8,260 nt of DNA from Hyphomicrobiales bacterium (GCA_026400425.1 JAPLPC010000035.1:1-8260); one strand, 5' to 3'. Numbered from the stretch's first letter, positions 1-6,119 are shown. A program made the numbers and translations. The notes: generated by a model not told the origin, from the letters alone.

Positions 1-1
1 A

Positions 2-52
2 GACCGATCTTTTCGTTAAGTTGCTACAACCGAGATCGACCTGAGATCGGTC
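2..52. repeat. Short inverted and direct repeats at the left edge
   Basis: The 9-base GACCGATCT (2-10) recurs as its exact reverse complement AGATCGGTC (44-52). Within the same stretch GAGATCG occurs twice in tandem (32-38 and 43-49), spaced 11 bases, about one helical turn. No gene is visible here. The arrangement could be a cluster of protein-binding half-sites for something beyond the left edge, or chance. The sequence stops too soon to decide. Confidence 0.3.
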
Positions 53-222
53 CATCACGTCGAAGAAGCCAGCTTTCCGGCTCACTCCGAGGATTTTCTG
101 AAGTGATCTGTCGAACCGACGGCTTGGATGGATGTCAGGCAGAAAAACGCGGTAATGCCGGAAATGAGATTATCGATATTCGAACGGCCGACGACCCGCA
201 TCGGCGTCGATTAGCTGATGGA

Positions 223-525
223 CTAGGGAATATCATCGTGTCTAGCCGGACCACCTTCGTTCTCGAAAGCAGCGAGTTTTTGCACGACCGATCGGCTGAA
301 CTTGAGGCGGACGCCCACGCCCATTGTCTCGTTGTCCGGAATGAAAACTGCTCCATATTCTTCGAGCTTGTTTCGTATTATTTCGACGGTCGCGCCGTCT
401 GGTTCCAGCTCACCGGACTCGAATTGTATCAAGACTTTCTCCGCAATTCCGACTTTGTCAGCCAGTCGAGACTGACTGAGCTCGATAAGAGCGCGAGCGG
501 CGGCACAAAGCGGTCCGGTTAACAT
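223..525 (-). CDS. Small XRE-family helix-turn-helix transcriptional regulator
   Basis: This 100-residue protein is probably a cytoplasmic DNA-binding regulator. A helix-turn-helix of the XRE (Cro/C1) type covers roughly residues 6-57: SQSRLADKVGIAEK (17-30) forms the first helix and turn, followed by a recognition-helix region ending in FESGE (35-39). The short strand AVFIPDN (59-65), the GVGVRLKF segment (69-76) and the ENEGGP tail (88-93) are typical of a compact alphaproteobacterial XRE subfamily, so the protein looks full length. The start is ATG at 525, with GGAGG at 530-534 only four bases upstream; the stop is TAG. It is divergent from the PAS gene across a 495-base spacer and could control itself or that gene. 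Its target and any ligand cannot be read from the sequence. A chromosomal regulator is likelier than a phage repressor because no phage genes are near. Confidence 0.85.
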   Translation of the reverse strand: MLTGPLCAAARALIELSQSRLADKVGIAEKVLIQFESGELEPDGATVEIIRNKLEEYGAVFIPDNETMGVGVRLKFSRSVVQKLAAFENEGGPARHDDIP

Positions 526-765
526 GATGCCTCCATGGAAATATGCGCTTCAACCTAATCGAATCCCGTCGCAGATGAAAGACGGCTATCGTCAGCGCAG
601 CGTGAGATCGGGGTTTACTCGCACGTGTTTGGAATTTTGGCGGGAAGGGCTCGATCGTTTGATGCTCTCCGTGAGATTGTAAGTGATGGTGCCGCGCTCC
701 TGGCGTATCTCTCGCTGTCTCACGCGCCATGATCAGATCGTCCGCAGCCGAGGTGGTCGATGGGC

Positions 766-781
766 ACGACCTTAAGGTCGT
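766..781. promoter_or_regulatory. Perfect 16-base palindrome, possible operator
   Basis: ACGACCTTAAGGTCGT is identical to its own reverse complement over all 16 bases. It lies in the spacer between the divergent XRE and PAS genes, 240 bases upstream of the PAS start. Eight bases further on, CGTTGG (790-795) and CCAACG (802-807) form a second dyad around a TTGGCCAA core. Zero-spaced perfect palindromes suit binding by a symmetric dimer, and the adjacent XRE protein is an obvious candidate. That link is inference; no second copy of the site was noticed in the window. Confidence 0.35.
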
Positions 782-1008
782 CTTCAGAACGTTGGAGTTG
801 GCCAACGCTGGAGCTATGTCCAACCGTGCGCGGCTCGACGGCGCTCCCTTGGTAGCTGCATGTACTCTGCAACGACCCCGGATATGACCATCGGAGATGC
901 AGGCGGCGGAGAGACATCTGGCATGTGCAGGCGAAGCGAATATGGCCCGAAGCCAGGATCCGACGAACCGGGTCCGTCGGGTCTGGCCTGAACCATGTCG
1001 TGCTGAAC

Positions 1009-1014
1009 GGAGGA
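1009..1014 (+). promoter_or_regulatory. Ribosome binding site of the PAS gene
   Basis: GGAGGA begins 12 bases before ATG 1021; its GGAGG core leaves a seven-base spacer. This decides the start, because the open frame continues upstream to an ATG at 925 that lacks such a site and would add 32 residues unlike a PAS domain. Confidence 0.8.
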
Positions 1015-1020
1015 CAATCC

Positions 1021-1455
1021 ATGACATCACTGGATCGTAAGATCGCCGAAGTGATCCTGTACGGGTCCATGGACGCCGTCGTTTGCACCGATCTCGACGG
1101 GAAGATAACGTTCTGGAATCCCGCTGCGACGCGCATCTTTGGGTTTGCGGAAGACGATGCGCTCGGACGATCCCTCGATCTGATCATCCCTCCGGCGATG
1201 CGTGCCCGTCACTGGTCCGGCTATCATGAAGTCATGCAGACCGGAAGGAGTCGTTATTCCGCCGGTGAAACCCTCTCGGTTCCGGCGTTGAACAAGGAGG
1301 GTGCGCGCATCTCCGTCGAGTTCACCATGGCCGTCATCCGCGACGATGCGGGGCGCTTGTCGGGGGCGGTCGCGATCATGAGAGACGTGAGCAAGCGTTT
1401 CGAGGAGATGCAAAGTCTCAAACGCAAGCTAACAGCGGCTACGGTGCCGTCATGA
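1021..1455 (+). CDS. Stand-alone PAS domain protein (S-box sensor, no output domain)
   Basis: This 144-residue soluble protein is almost entirely one PAS domain, a fold that senses small molecules, redox state or light, or mediates protein contacts. A short N-terminal helix (about 1-14) leads into the core. VVCTDLDGKITFWNPAATRIFGF (20-42) is the classic PAS opening, GRSLDLIIPP (49-58) follows, and RARHWSGYHEVMQTG (61-75) is the helical segment. Then come VPALNKEGARISVEFTMAVIRD (87-108) and GAVAIMRDVSKRFEEM (115-130), a typical PAS end running into a connector helix. No kinase, GGDEF, EAL or HTH domain follows before the stop, so it must act through a partner or as a bare sensor. His64 lies in an RxRHxxGY context that resembles the heme-ligand region of FixL and DosP PAS domains, but the same histidine is common in PAS domains without heme. 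It is divergent from the XRE gene. Confidence 0.88.
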   Translation: MTSLDRKIAEVILYGSMDAVVCTDLDGKITFWNPAATRIFGFAEDDALGRSLDLIIPPAMRARHWSGYHEVMQTGRSRYSAGETLSVPALNKEGARISVEFTMAVIRDDAGRLSGAVAIMRDVSKRFEEMQSLKRKLTAATVPS

Positions 1456-1850
1456 TCCTGTGTCCGGCCGCCTTCGCGGGTGGATCCTCGATCTGGTGCA
1501 CGCATTTCCATCAAAGTCCGCTGCGACCTTGACGGGGAAGCGCTCCTTCAGCTTCTCTGCAAGTGGCCTGTCGAATCACGTACCTGATCCCCGAGGTTGG
1601 GGGTGCGACCCACAGTTGCAGAAGAGAGTGTTCCGCCTCAATATGCATCGCGTCGACGAGGAGTCCCGTCCTTCTTCGAGAATTTTCGAACTGGCGGTCC
1701 GGGCCCTGATATGCCGGCGGCCGCTTCGAAGAATCTGCACTGCTGGATGCTTCCAGAACACCGCTCAGACCCGCGATCGTTCAACAGAAACGATTATCCT
1801 TTGCCGTGCTTAAACCATGCAGTCGCCGAATGGAAGGTGCCCGACAAGCC
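1456..1850. other. Gene-poor region between the convergent PAS and usp genes
   Basis: The 395 bases between the convergent PAS and usp stop codons contain no gene I can support. A plus-strand open frame at 1460-1813 has no clear ribosome binding site, is rich in Arg, Ser and Cys, and matches no family I recognise. A frame through about 1500-1569 reads somewhat protein-like but soon meets a stop. Small dyads are present (for example TTCGA/TCGAA at 1675-1690), yet none has the strong stem plus T-run expected of a terminator for either gene. Decayed coding sequence is possible but unproven. Confidence 0.45.
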
Positions 1851-2699
1851 TCAGCGCCGGGCAGGCGGCACTGCCAGGACATCGGCGTTCACCGAACGCA
1901 GGACTGCTTCAGTGACGCTTCCGATTAATTCCTTCAACAGTCCCGTACGTGCATGGGTACCCATTATAACCAGATCCGCGCGCATCTGCTCGACGACTCG
2001 TATAATCACGTCCATGGGCGCGCCTTCCTCGACGCGTAACGACCATTTCTCGCTTATGAGATCGTTGGCGGCCAGGAAGCCAATCAGCTCGTCTTTCGCG
2101 TGCTGCCGCTCGCCGGCTTCGTACTCGGCGGTGTTGGCGCCAGCCATCTGCAGCTTTCCCTTACCTATAGCCACAAAGGCGTGAAGCATCGTGGCATGGG
2201 CAAGATTGATCAGTCCGGACGCCTTGGCCATTCGAAGGGCATGGATTGATGGTTCCGAAGTTTCCACAGGTACGAGTACGGTGTCGTACTGTCTCTGCAC
2301 CTCCCTGTTAACCATCAGCACAGGAAACGGTCCAGTGCGGATAACACGCTCGACCGTGGTGCCGACAAAGATGTCTCGCAGAAGAGTCCTTCGATGTGCA
2401 CCCATGACAATCAGGTCGGCCTTCATGGTTCTCGCAGCATCCAGTATCCCGGAAAAGGCGGAGCCGGTCACCACAAGTGGATTGCACCGCGTCTGCTGAA
2501 GCTCAGGCATGACGATCATCTGCTCCCGCAATATCTCGTTCGCTTCTCGTCGTTCCATCTCCAAAAGCGCTTGTGGCTGGTCGTCGTCTACCACATGAAC
2601 AACGGTAAGTGAGGAACCCGAAGCCTGCGCCAGCAAGCCGGCTTGGCGCAAGGCGCGATTAGAGCGAGTTGAGAAATCCGTGGCTGCCAGAATTTTCAT
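1851..2699 (-). CDS. Tandem-domain universal stress protein (UspA family)
   Basis: This 282-residue cytoplasmic protein has two UspA domains in tandem, the fold that binds ATP or AMP and supports survival under starvation, hypoxia and other stress. Domain 1 spans about 1-132. It opens ILAATDFS with the conserved Asp8 and closes with DLIVMGAH (95-102), GTT (113-115) and PFPVLMV (124-130). Domain 2 spans about 138-278, opening with VLVPVETSE (141-149) and closing with DLVIMGTH (242-249), GS (260-261) and ADVLAVP (272-278). The nucleotide motif G-2X-G-9X-G(S/T) is present in both, but its second Gly is Arg103 in domain 1 and Ala250 in domain 2, and domain 2 has Glu146 for the usual Asp. The start at 2699 is set by AGGAGG at 2708-2713; the frame also runs 40 codons further upstream, but those residues precede the Usp fold. 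It lies 313 bases downstream of mrpG on the same strand. Confidence 0.93.
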   Translation of the reverse strand: MKILAATDFSTRSNRALRQAGLLAQASGSSLTVVHVVDDDQPQALLEMERREANEILREQMIVMPELQQTRCNPLVVTGSAFSGILDAARTMKADLIVMGAHRRTLLRDIFVGTTVERVIRTGPFPVLMVNREVQRQYDTVLVPVETSEPSIHALRMAKASGLINLAHATMLHAFVAIGKGKLQMAGANTAEYEAGERQHAKDELIGFLAANDLISEKWSLRVEEGAPMDVIIRVVEQMRADLVIMGTHARTGLLKELIGSVTEAVLRSVNADVLAVPPARR

Positions 2700-2707
2700 G
2701 GTTTCTG

Positions 2708-2713
2708 CCTCCT
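2708..2713 (-). promoter_or_regulatory. Strong ribosome binding site of usp
   Basis: On the minus strand AGGAGG sits eight bases before ATG 2699, a near-perfect Shine-Dalgarno match. It fixes the usp start at the first residue of the Usp fold rather than at the in-frame ATG at 2819. Confidence 0.85.
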
Positions 2714-2790
2714 GAATGAGTGGCCTTTCATCAGCACGGGGTACAGCCGCCTCTTCGGCGAAAGTTGCGAATCCGAGATGAGCCGTCATA

Positions 2791-2812
2791 GGCGCCGGTA
2801 TCAGCCGGCGCC
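2791..2812 (-). promoter_or_regulatory. GC-rich hairpin in the usp leader
   Basis: GGCGCCGG (2791-2798) and CCGGCGCC (2805-2812) form a perfect 8-bp all-GC stem with a six-base loop. It lies 91 bases upstream of the usp ATG. No T-run follows on either strand, so it is not a standard terminator. If transcription starts upstream of it, it would be a stable 5' leader structure, perhaps affecting mRNA stability or processing of read-through mRNA. Function is inferred only. Confidence 0.4.
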
Positions 2813-2876
2813 CGCCCATGCCATGGCGTCTATTTAATAGGGATTTGGCTCTTAATGCACAGGGAGAAAAGGTCCT

Positions 2877-2903
2877 GCTCGGGAGGGTCCTGTCCGCCCG
2901 AGC
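2877..2903 (-). terminator. Possible terminator of the mrp operon
   Basis: GCTCGGG (2877-2883) pairs with CCCGAGC (2897-2903) in a 7-bp stem. After one mismatch, three more inner pairs are possible (2885-2887 with 2893-2895), leaving a five-base loop. Read on the minus strand, TTTT follows six bases after the stem. It lies about 110 bases beyond the mrpG stop and about 180 bases before the usp ATG, which suits a leaky intrinsic terminator between the two units. The U-tract is short and displaced, so termination may be partial. Confidence 0.4.
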
Positions 2904-2954
2904 TACTTCCTGCCTCGAGCGGCGCTCTCAAAAATCGGCCGTGAATGCTCCGAT

Positions 2955-2980
2955 CATAATACTAATGTAATAGCAAACTG
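2955..2980 (-). promoter_or_regulatory. AT-rich patch, possible usp promoter
   Basis: This is the most AT-rich stretch of the mrpG-usp gap. On the minus strand it contains TTAGTATTAT, with -10-like hexamers TAGTAT and TATTAT, but no good -35 at 16-18 bases. If it were used, the usp leader would include both hairpins downstream. Weak evidence. Confidence 0.2.
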
Positions 2981-3012
2981 GAGTGTTCAGGGCTTGCCAT
3001 ACAGCCTGATCT

Positions 3013-3381
3013 TCAGCGTCCAGATTGGTTCGAAGTTTTAGACCTGTCCAGTTCATCCAAATTGCCCTCCGACCTGTCCCGGTGCACTGCTGCTCGCACC
3101 AGGACCATCAGCGTGATCGGCGTTGTCACCGTGACGAAAACCGCGATGAGAACTTCGTGCACTATTGGTCGCGTCTGCAGGACAGAAAAGAAAATCATGG
3201 ACGCAAATAACAGGCAGCCAGCGCCGAGCGTTGCTCCTAAGGTTGGCGCATGGACGCGCTGGTAGAAGTTGCGGAGCCGCAGCAACCCCAGCGACCCCGT
3301 GAGGCTCAGACTCGTGCCGAGCAGCAGAAGCATCGAAACCAAGAGCGCGGCCCAGGTTGGGAATTCCTCAGCGAGAGTCAT
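3013..3381 (-). CDS. mrpG: Mrp cation/proton antiporter subunit G
   Basis: MrpG (PhaG/MnhG) is a small membrane subunit required for assembly and activity of the Mrp antiporter in the cytoplasmic membrane. The 122-residue protein has three hydrophobic segments (about 11-35, 46-66 and 75-97) followed by a polar tail (99-122). The family signature is clear: GLLRLRNFYQRVHAPTLGAT (32-51), then TVTTPITLMVLVRAA (84-98). The RVHAPTLG form of the motif is the one I associate with rhizobial Pha-type systems. ATG 3381 overlaps the mrpF stop by four bases (ATGA), with GAGG seven bases upstream. It is the last gene of the operon; 313 bases follow before usp. Confidence 0.93.
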   Translation of the reverse strand: MTLAEEFPTWAALLVSMLLLLGTSLSLTGSLGLLRLRNFYQRVHAPTLGATLGAGCLLFASMIFFSVLQTRPIVHEVLIAVFVTVTTPITLMVLVRAAVHRDRSEGNLDELDRSKTSNQSGR

Positions 3382-3659
3382 TCGATCACCTCACCGCGGA
3401 GTAAAAATTTTGCCACAGCCAATGTCGACACGAATCCGAGCAACGCGATAATGAAGGCCGCTCCAAAATAGGATGTGCTGCCGGTCCGGATGCCAAAGGT
3501 CAACATCAGGAGCATTGCGTTGCTATAGATGGTATCGAGGCCCAACACGCGGTCCTGGGCTCGGGGTCCCCGCAGCATACGAAACGCGGCACACCCCATG
3601 GCCAGCGTGAGGAATACTTGCGAGACGGTGAGCGACCAGCCGAGCACTTGTGCACTCAT
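3378..3659 (-). CDS. mrpF: Mrp cation/proton antiporter subunit F
   Basis: MrpF (PhaF/MnhF) is a small three-helix membrane subunit of the Mrp complex; in Bacillus it has been linked to bile-salt and sodium efflux and is needed for antiport. This copy is 93 residues, the usual size. Hydrophobic segments lie at about 5-26, 46-56 and 66-84. The diagnostic stretch RMLRGPRAQDRVLGLDT (27-43) is intact, including Asp36 of the GPxxxDR motif and Asp42. The protein ends FLLRGEVIE, a tail I associate with Pha-type MrpF. ATG 3659 overlaps the mrpE stop by four bases (ATGA) and GGAG lies eight bases upstream. Its own stop overlaps mrpG in the same way. Confidence 0.94.
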   Translation of the reverse strand: MSAQVLGWSLTVSQVFLTLAMGCAAFRMLRGPRAQDRVLGLDTIYSNAMLLMLTFGIRTGSTSYFGAAFIIALLGFVSTLAVAKFLLRGEVIE

Positions 3660-4144
3660 TCAAATATCTCCAGCAGAAGGCGCTCGTAGCGACACTTGAT
3701 GGTGTCGATCCAGATGCCCTCGTCGACCAAATCCAGAACGTGAATCATCAGTGTCCCGTTCCTCGGATTGAACTGGACCCAAAGGGTCCCCGGCGTCGCC
3801 GTGATAATGCAGGCCAAGGCCGCCAGCCCGTATCGGTTGCGCATGTCGATAGGAATATTCAGAAAGCCGGATGTCACACTGCGGGGCCGCGGCACGAGAA
3901 TGATCGCTGCGACGGCAATGTTGGAGCGGATGATGTCAATCAGCACCAAAAAGGCGAGGGTGACGATCGCGCGCGGGTTCCGGACCCTTCCGGTGGCCGG
4001 CTGCAATGCTGTCAACAACCAGCCGCCCAGCAGCGCGAGAAGACCGCCGAGCAAGATCTGGCCAGCGGATAATGTCTGGTTCAGCAACAGCCACATGACC
4101 AGGAGGCATGCCGACAGCAAGGGGAAGGGCAGCCACCTGTTCAT
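3656..4144 (-). CDS. mrpE: Mrp cation/proton antiporter subunit E
   Basis: MrpE (PhaE/MnhE) is a membrane subunit with a cytoplasmic C-terminal domain; in studied Mrp systems it contributes to full antiport and stable assembly. At 162 residues it is of normal length. Hydrophobic segments occupy about 5-21, 27-47 and 60-84, followed by the conserved VPRPRSVTSGFLNIPID region (84-100), ITATPGTLWV (114-123) and IHVLDLVDEG (134-143). The frame stays open far upstream (to an ATG at 4570), but that is antisense-like read-through across mrpD. The true start is ATG 4144, which overlaps the mrpD stop by four bases (ATGA) behind a G-rich site. The stop overlaps mrpF. Confidence 0.93.
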   Translation of the reverse strand: MNRWLPFPLLSACLLVMWLLLNQTLSAGQILLGGLLALLGGWLLTALQPATGRVRNPRAIVTLAFLVLIDIIRSNIAVAAIILVPRPRSVTSGFLNIPIDMRNRYGLAALACIITATPGTLWVQFNPRNGTLMIHVLDLVDEGIWIDTIKCRYERLLLEIFE

Positions 4145-5778
4145 GAGCCCCCCTTTGCGGGTGCAATGCGTCCGAGGGGCGCGGTAAGCACACCCTGGAT
4201 ATAGCCCTGTGGCGCGTATAACGCGCTGGCGGTCGCCTGCATGTAACGCATGACGGGGCCGGCCTGGACGGTCAGTGCGGCGGCGGCGAGCAGCAGGATC
4301 ACAATCGGTGCTATCTCGATGACACGCACCCGCGGCACGCTGTGCTCCTCGCGCGTCCACAGCGTCCGAATTCCGGCCCGGGTCATGGCCACGAGTGTCG
4401 TCAGGCCGGAGAAAATCAGGAGCCCGAGCAGCGCCCATGCCAAGGCCGGGACGCCGGCCGTCATGCCGGGGCCGGGCGGGCTGAACAAAGCGGTCAGCAC
4501 GGCGAACTTGGCGATGAAGCCCGACAGCGGCGGCAGTCCCGCCAGCACCAAGGTGCAACCGATGAAGCAAAGGCCGAGAATGGCCATCGCTGCCGGAATC
4601 GCCACGCCGACTTCGTCGGTCTGCACTAGATCGTCTCCGTCATCTTCGCCGTAGGCTTCCCGGGTGACGGCAAGTACGTCCGCGCCCGGTTCGCGGCCCC
4701 GTTCGAGCAGTTCGATCAGCATGAAAAGCGCTCCGATGGCGAGGGTCGAACTCACCAGATAATACAGCGCTGGACCCGTCACGCCGACTTGCCCCGTCGC
4801 GATAACCGCCATGACGGTCCCGGAGGAAATCAGCACGGAGAAGCCGGCGAGCCGCGCGATATCCTGGGACGCCAGAACGCCGATGGCGCCGAATACAATC
4901 GTTGCTATGCCGGCGAATGCCAGCCATTCCCCGCCAAAATGCGCCGAGGCGCCGCTGTCGGCCCCGAACAGCAACAACCAGAGGCGCAATACCACATACA
5001 CGCCGAGCTTGCTCATGACCGAGAACATGGCCGCAACCGGCGGAGCAGCGGCAGAATAGGCTGACGGCAACCAGAAGCTCAGCGGCCAGATGCCTGCCTT
5101 CACCAGAAATGCAATCCCGAGCACGGCCGCGCCGGTTTCCAGCAACCCTCTGCTTTCGGCGGAGACTTGCGGAATCCGGGTTGCAAGGTCGGCCATGTTG
5201 AGGGTGCCGGCGACGCCGTAGATCAAGCTGACGCCGATGAGAAACAGCAGGGAAGTCGCCAGATTGACGACGATGTAGTGCAACCCTGCCCTGACGCGGC
5301 GCGTGCCCGATCCATGCAGCACGAGACCGTAGGACGCCGCCAGCAAGAGCTCGAACCAGACGAAGAGGTTGAAAAGGTCGCCGGTTAGAAAAGCGCCGTT
5401 TAACCCCATCAACAGGAACTGGAACATGGCGCGGAAGTGTGCTCCGGCCCGGTCCCAGCGAGCAACCGAGAACACCATCGAGGCGAGCGCCAGCACGCTC
5501 GTCAGAACCAGCATCAGCGCCGAAAGTCGATCGGCAACCAACACGATTGCAAATGGTGTTGGCCAATCCCCCAGACGATAGACCCACACGGCTGCGGATT
5601 CGGGCGCGTCCACAAGAGCAAGCAATGCGAGTGCCACGCCGGTCAATGCAACGATCGTCCCGATGCTGATCGCCGTCTTGAGAATGCGGTACTGCTCGTC
5701 GATCAGCAGCATGACGGCGCCGGCCACCAGCGGCAGGACGACCGGAAGTACCAGCAGGTGATCCAGCCAGCGCGTCAC
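4141..5778 (-). CDS. mrpD: Mrp cation/proton antiporter subunit D (NuoM/N-like)
   Basis: MrpD is one of the two large antiporter-like subunits of the complex, homologous to proton-pumping subunits of respiratory complex I (Proton_antipo_M family). The 545-residue, strongly hydrophobic protein fits the family length. Conserved charged positions are visible: Glu143 in DLFNLFVWFEL (134-144), Lys227 in AFLVKAGIWPLSFWLP (223-238), Lys257 in VMSKLG, and Lys424 in LPPLSGFIAKF (415-425). The region around 305-352 (QDIARLAGFSVL, then YYLVSSTLAIGALF) lacks the Lys and His often seen at this point in related transporters. A very acidic loop occupies about 374-389. The start is GTG 5778, giving a GTGA overlap with the mrpC stop; GGAG lies at 5787-5790. 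It is the fourth subunit function of the operon. Confidence 0.95.
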   Translation of the reverse strand: MTRWLDHLLVLPVVLPLVAGAVMLLIDEQYRILKTAISIGTIVALTGVALALLALVDAPESAAVWVYRLGDWPTPFAIVLVADRLSALMLVLTSVLALASMVFSVARWDRAGAHFRAMFQFLLMGLNGAFLTGDLFNLFVWFELLLAASYGLVLHGSGTRRVRAGLHYIVVNLATSLLFLIGVSLIYGVAGTLNMADLATRIPQVSAESRGLLETGAAVLGIAFLVKAGIWPLSFWLPSAYSAAAPPVAAMFSVMSKLGVYVVLRLWLLLFGADSGASAHFGGEWLAFAGIATIVFGAIGVLASQDIARLAGFSVLISSGTVMAVIATGQVGVTGPALYYLVSSTLAIGALFMLIELLERGREPGADVLAVTREAYGEDDGDDLVQTDEVGVAIPAAMAILGLCFIGCTLVLAGLPPLSGFIAKFAVLTALFSPPGPGMTAGVPALAWALLGLLIFSGLTTLVAMTRAGIRTLWTREEHSVPRVRVIEIAPIVILLLAAAALTVQAGPVMRYMQATASALYAPQGYIQGVLTAPLGRIAPAKGGS

Positions 5779-6119
5779 GCCTCCGGCTCCGTGCCGTCGA
5801 CATGGTCGGTGCCGGTCAGTCCCCGCGACGCCAGCAAGACGACCAGGAACAAGGCAGTCGTCGCAAAACTAATCACGATTGCCGTGAGGACGAGAGATTG
5901 GGGCAAGGGATCCGCGAATTGGGCGAGACTGCCGATCTGGCCCTTGGCGAGGAAAGGCGGCATACCGACCCGCAACCCTCCGACACCGAGGATGAACAGG
6001 TTGACCGCATAGGACAGCAGCAACAGGCCCATGATCACCTGGAAGGTGCGCGGTCGCAGCAGCAGCCAGACGCCGCAACCGGCAAGCGTCCCGATCGCAA
6101 GAGACAGGATCAATTCCAT
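5775..6119 (-). CDS. mrpC: Mrp cation/proton antiporter subunit C (NuoK-like)
   Basis: MrpC is the NuoK-like small membrane subunit of the Mrp antiporter. The 114-residue protein has three hydrophobic segments (about 1-21, 28-48 and 75-98) and a polar tail. The signature DPLPQSLVLTAIVISFATTALFLV (70-93) is nearly canonical, and the N-terminal half (RTFQVIMGLLLLSYAVNLFI, 24-43) also matches the family. The frame is open upstream to an ATG at 6341, but the Arg/Pro-rich extension is a shadow of the preceding gene. ATG 6119 shares its A with the stop of the mrpA-B fusion (TGATG) and has GAGG seven bases upstream. The stop overlaps the mrpD GTG. Confidence 0.95.
   Translation of the reverse strand: MELILSLAIGTLAGCGVWLLLRPRTFQVIMGLLLLSYAVNLFILGVGGLRVGMPPFLAKGQIGSLAQFADPLPQSLVLTAIVISFATTALFLVVLLASRGLTGTDHVDGTEPEA

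Larger units (their letters stand above)
526..1020. other. Divergent intergenic region between the XRE and PAS genes
   Basis: This 495-base stretch holds no gene I can support. It must carry the control regions of the two divergent genes, but I cannot point to a convincing -35/-10 pair, nor to the GGAAC/CGTT elements of alphaproteobacterial general-stress promoters. It contains a perfect 16-base palindrome (766-781) and a second dyad nearby (790-807). Two short plus-strand open stretches have protein-like composition: about 559-732 (no usable start) and 729-887 (ATG but no ribosome binding site). They lie in different frames and could be remnants of a decayed gene. I recognise no family in them. 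Confidence 0.5.

Noticed and set aside
143..147. T-run (minus strand) after the XRE gene as an intrinsic terminator
   Set aside because: Only a three-base stem can be formed immediately before it.
103..522. Plus-strand open frame antisense to the XRE gene
   Set aside because: It overlaps the well-supported HTH gene on the other strand, has no recognisable domain and no ribosome binding site.
458..1187. Minus-strand open frames (458-1030 and 720-1187) across the spacer and PAS gene
   Set aside because: Arg/Ser/His-rich composition without any family resemblance; one runs over the PAS coding sequence. Typical antisense opens in GC-rich DNA.
1860..1875. GGCAG/CTGCC hairpin near the usp stop as a terminator
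   Set aside because: It lies inside the usp coding region, has only five pairs and no T-run follows.
1597..2184. Plus-strand open frame crossing into the usp gene
   Set aside because: Mostly antisense to usp, low-complexity composition, no ribosome binding site.
2700..3012. General-stress (EcfG-type GGAAC/CGTT) or FNR/FixK-type promoter elements before usp
   Set aside because: Looked for on the minus strand; neither GGAAC nor a TTGAT-N4-ATCAA dyad is present in the gap.
3656..4570. Long version of mrpE starting at 4570
   Set aside because: The extra N-terminal part is Arg/Gly-rich out-of-frame reading of mrpD; the MrpE fold begins at ATG 4144.
4640..5803. 387-codon minus-strand open frame within mrpD
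   Set aside because: Same strand but a different frame from mrpD, Arg/Gly-rich, no hydrophobic segments; a frame shadow.
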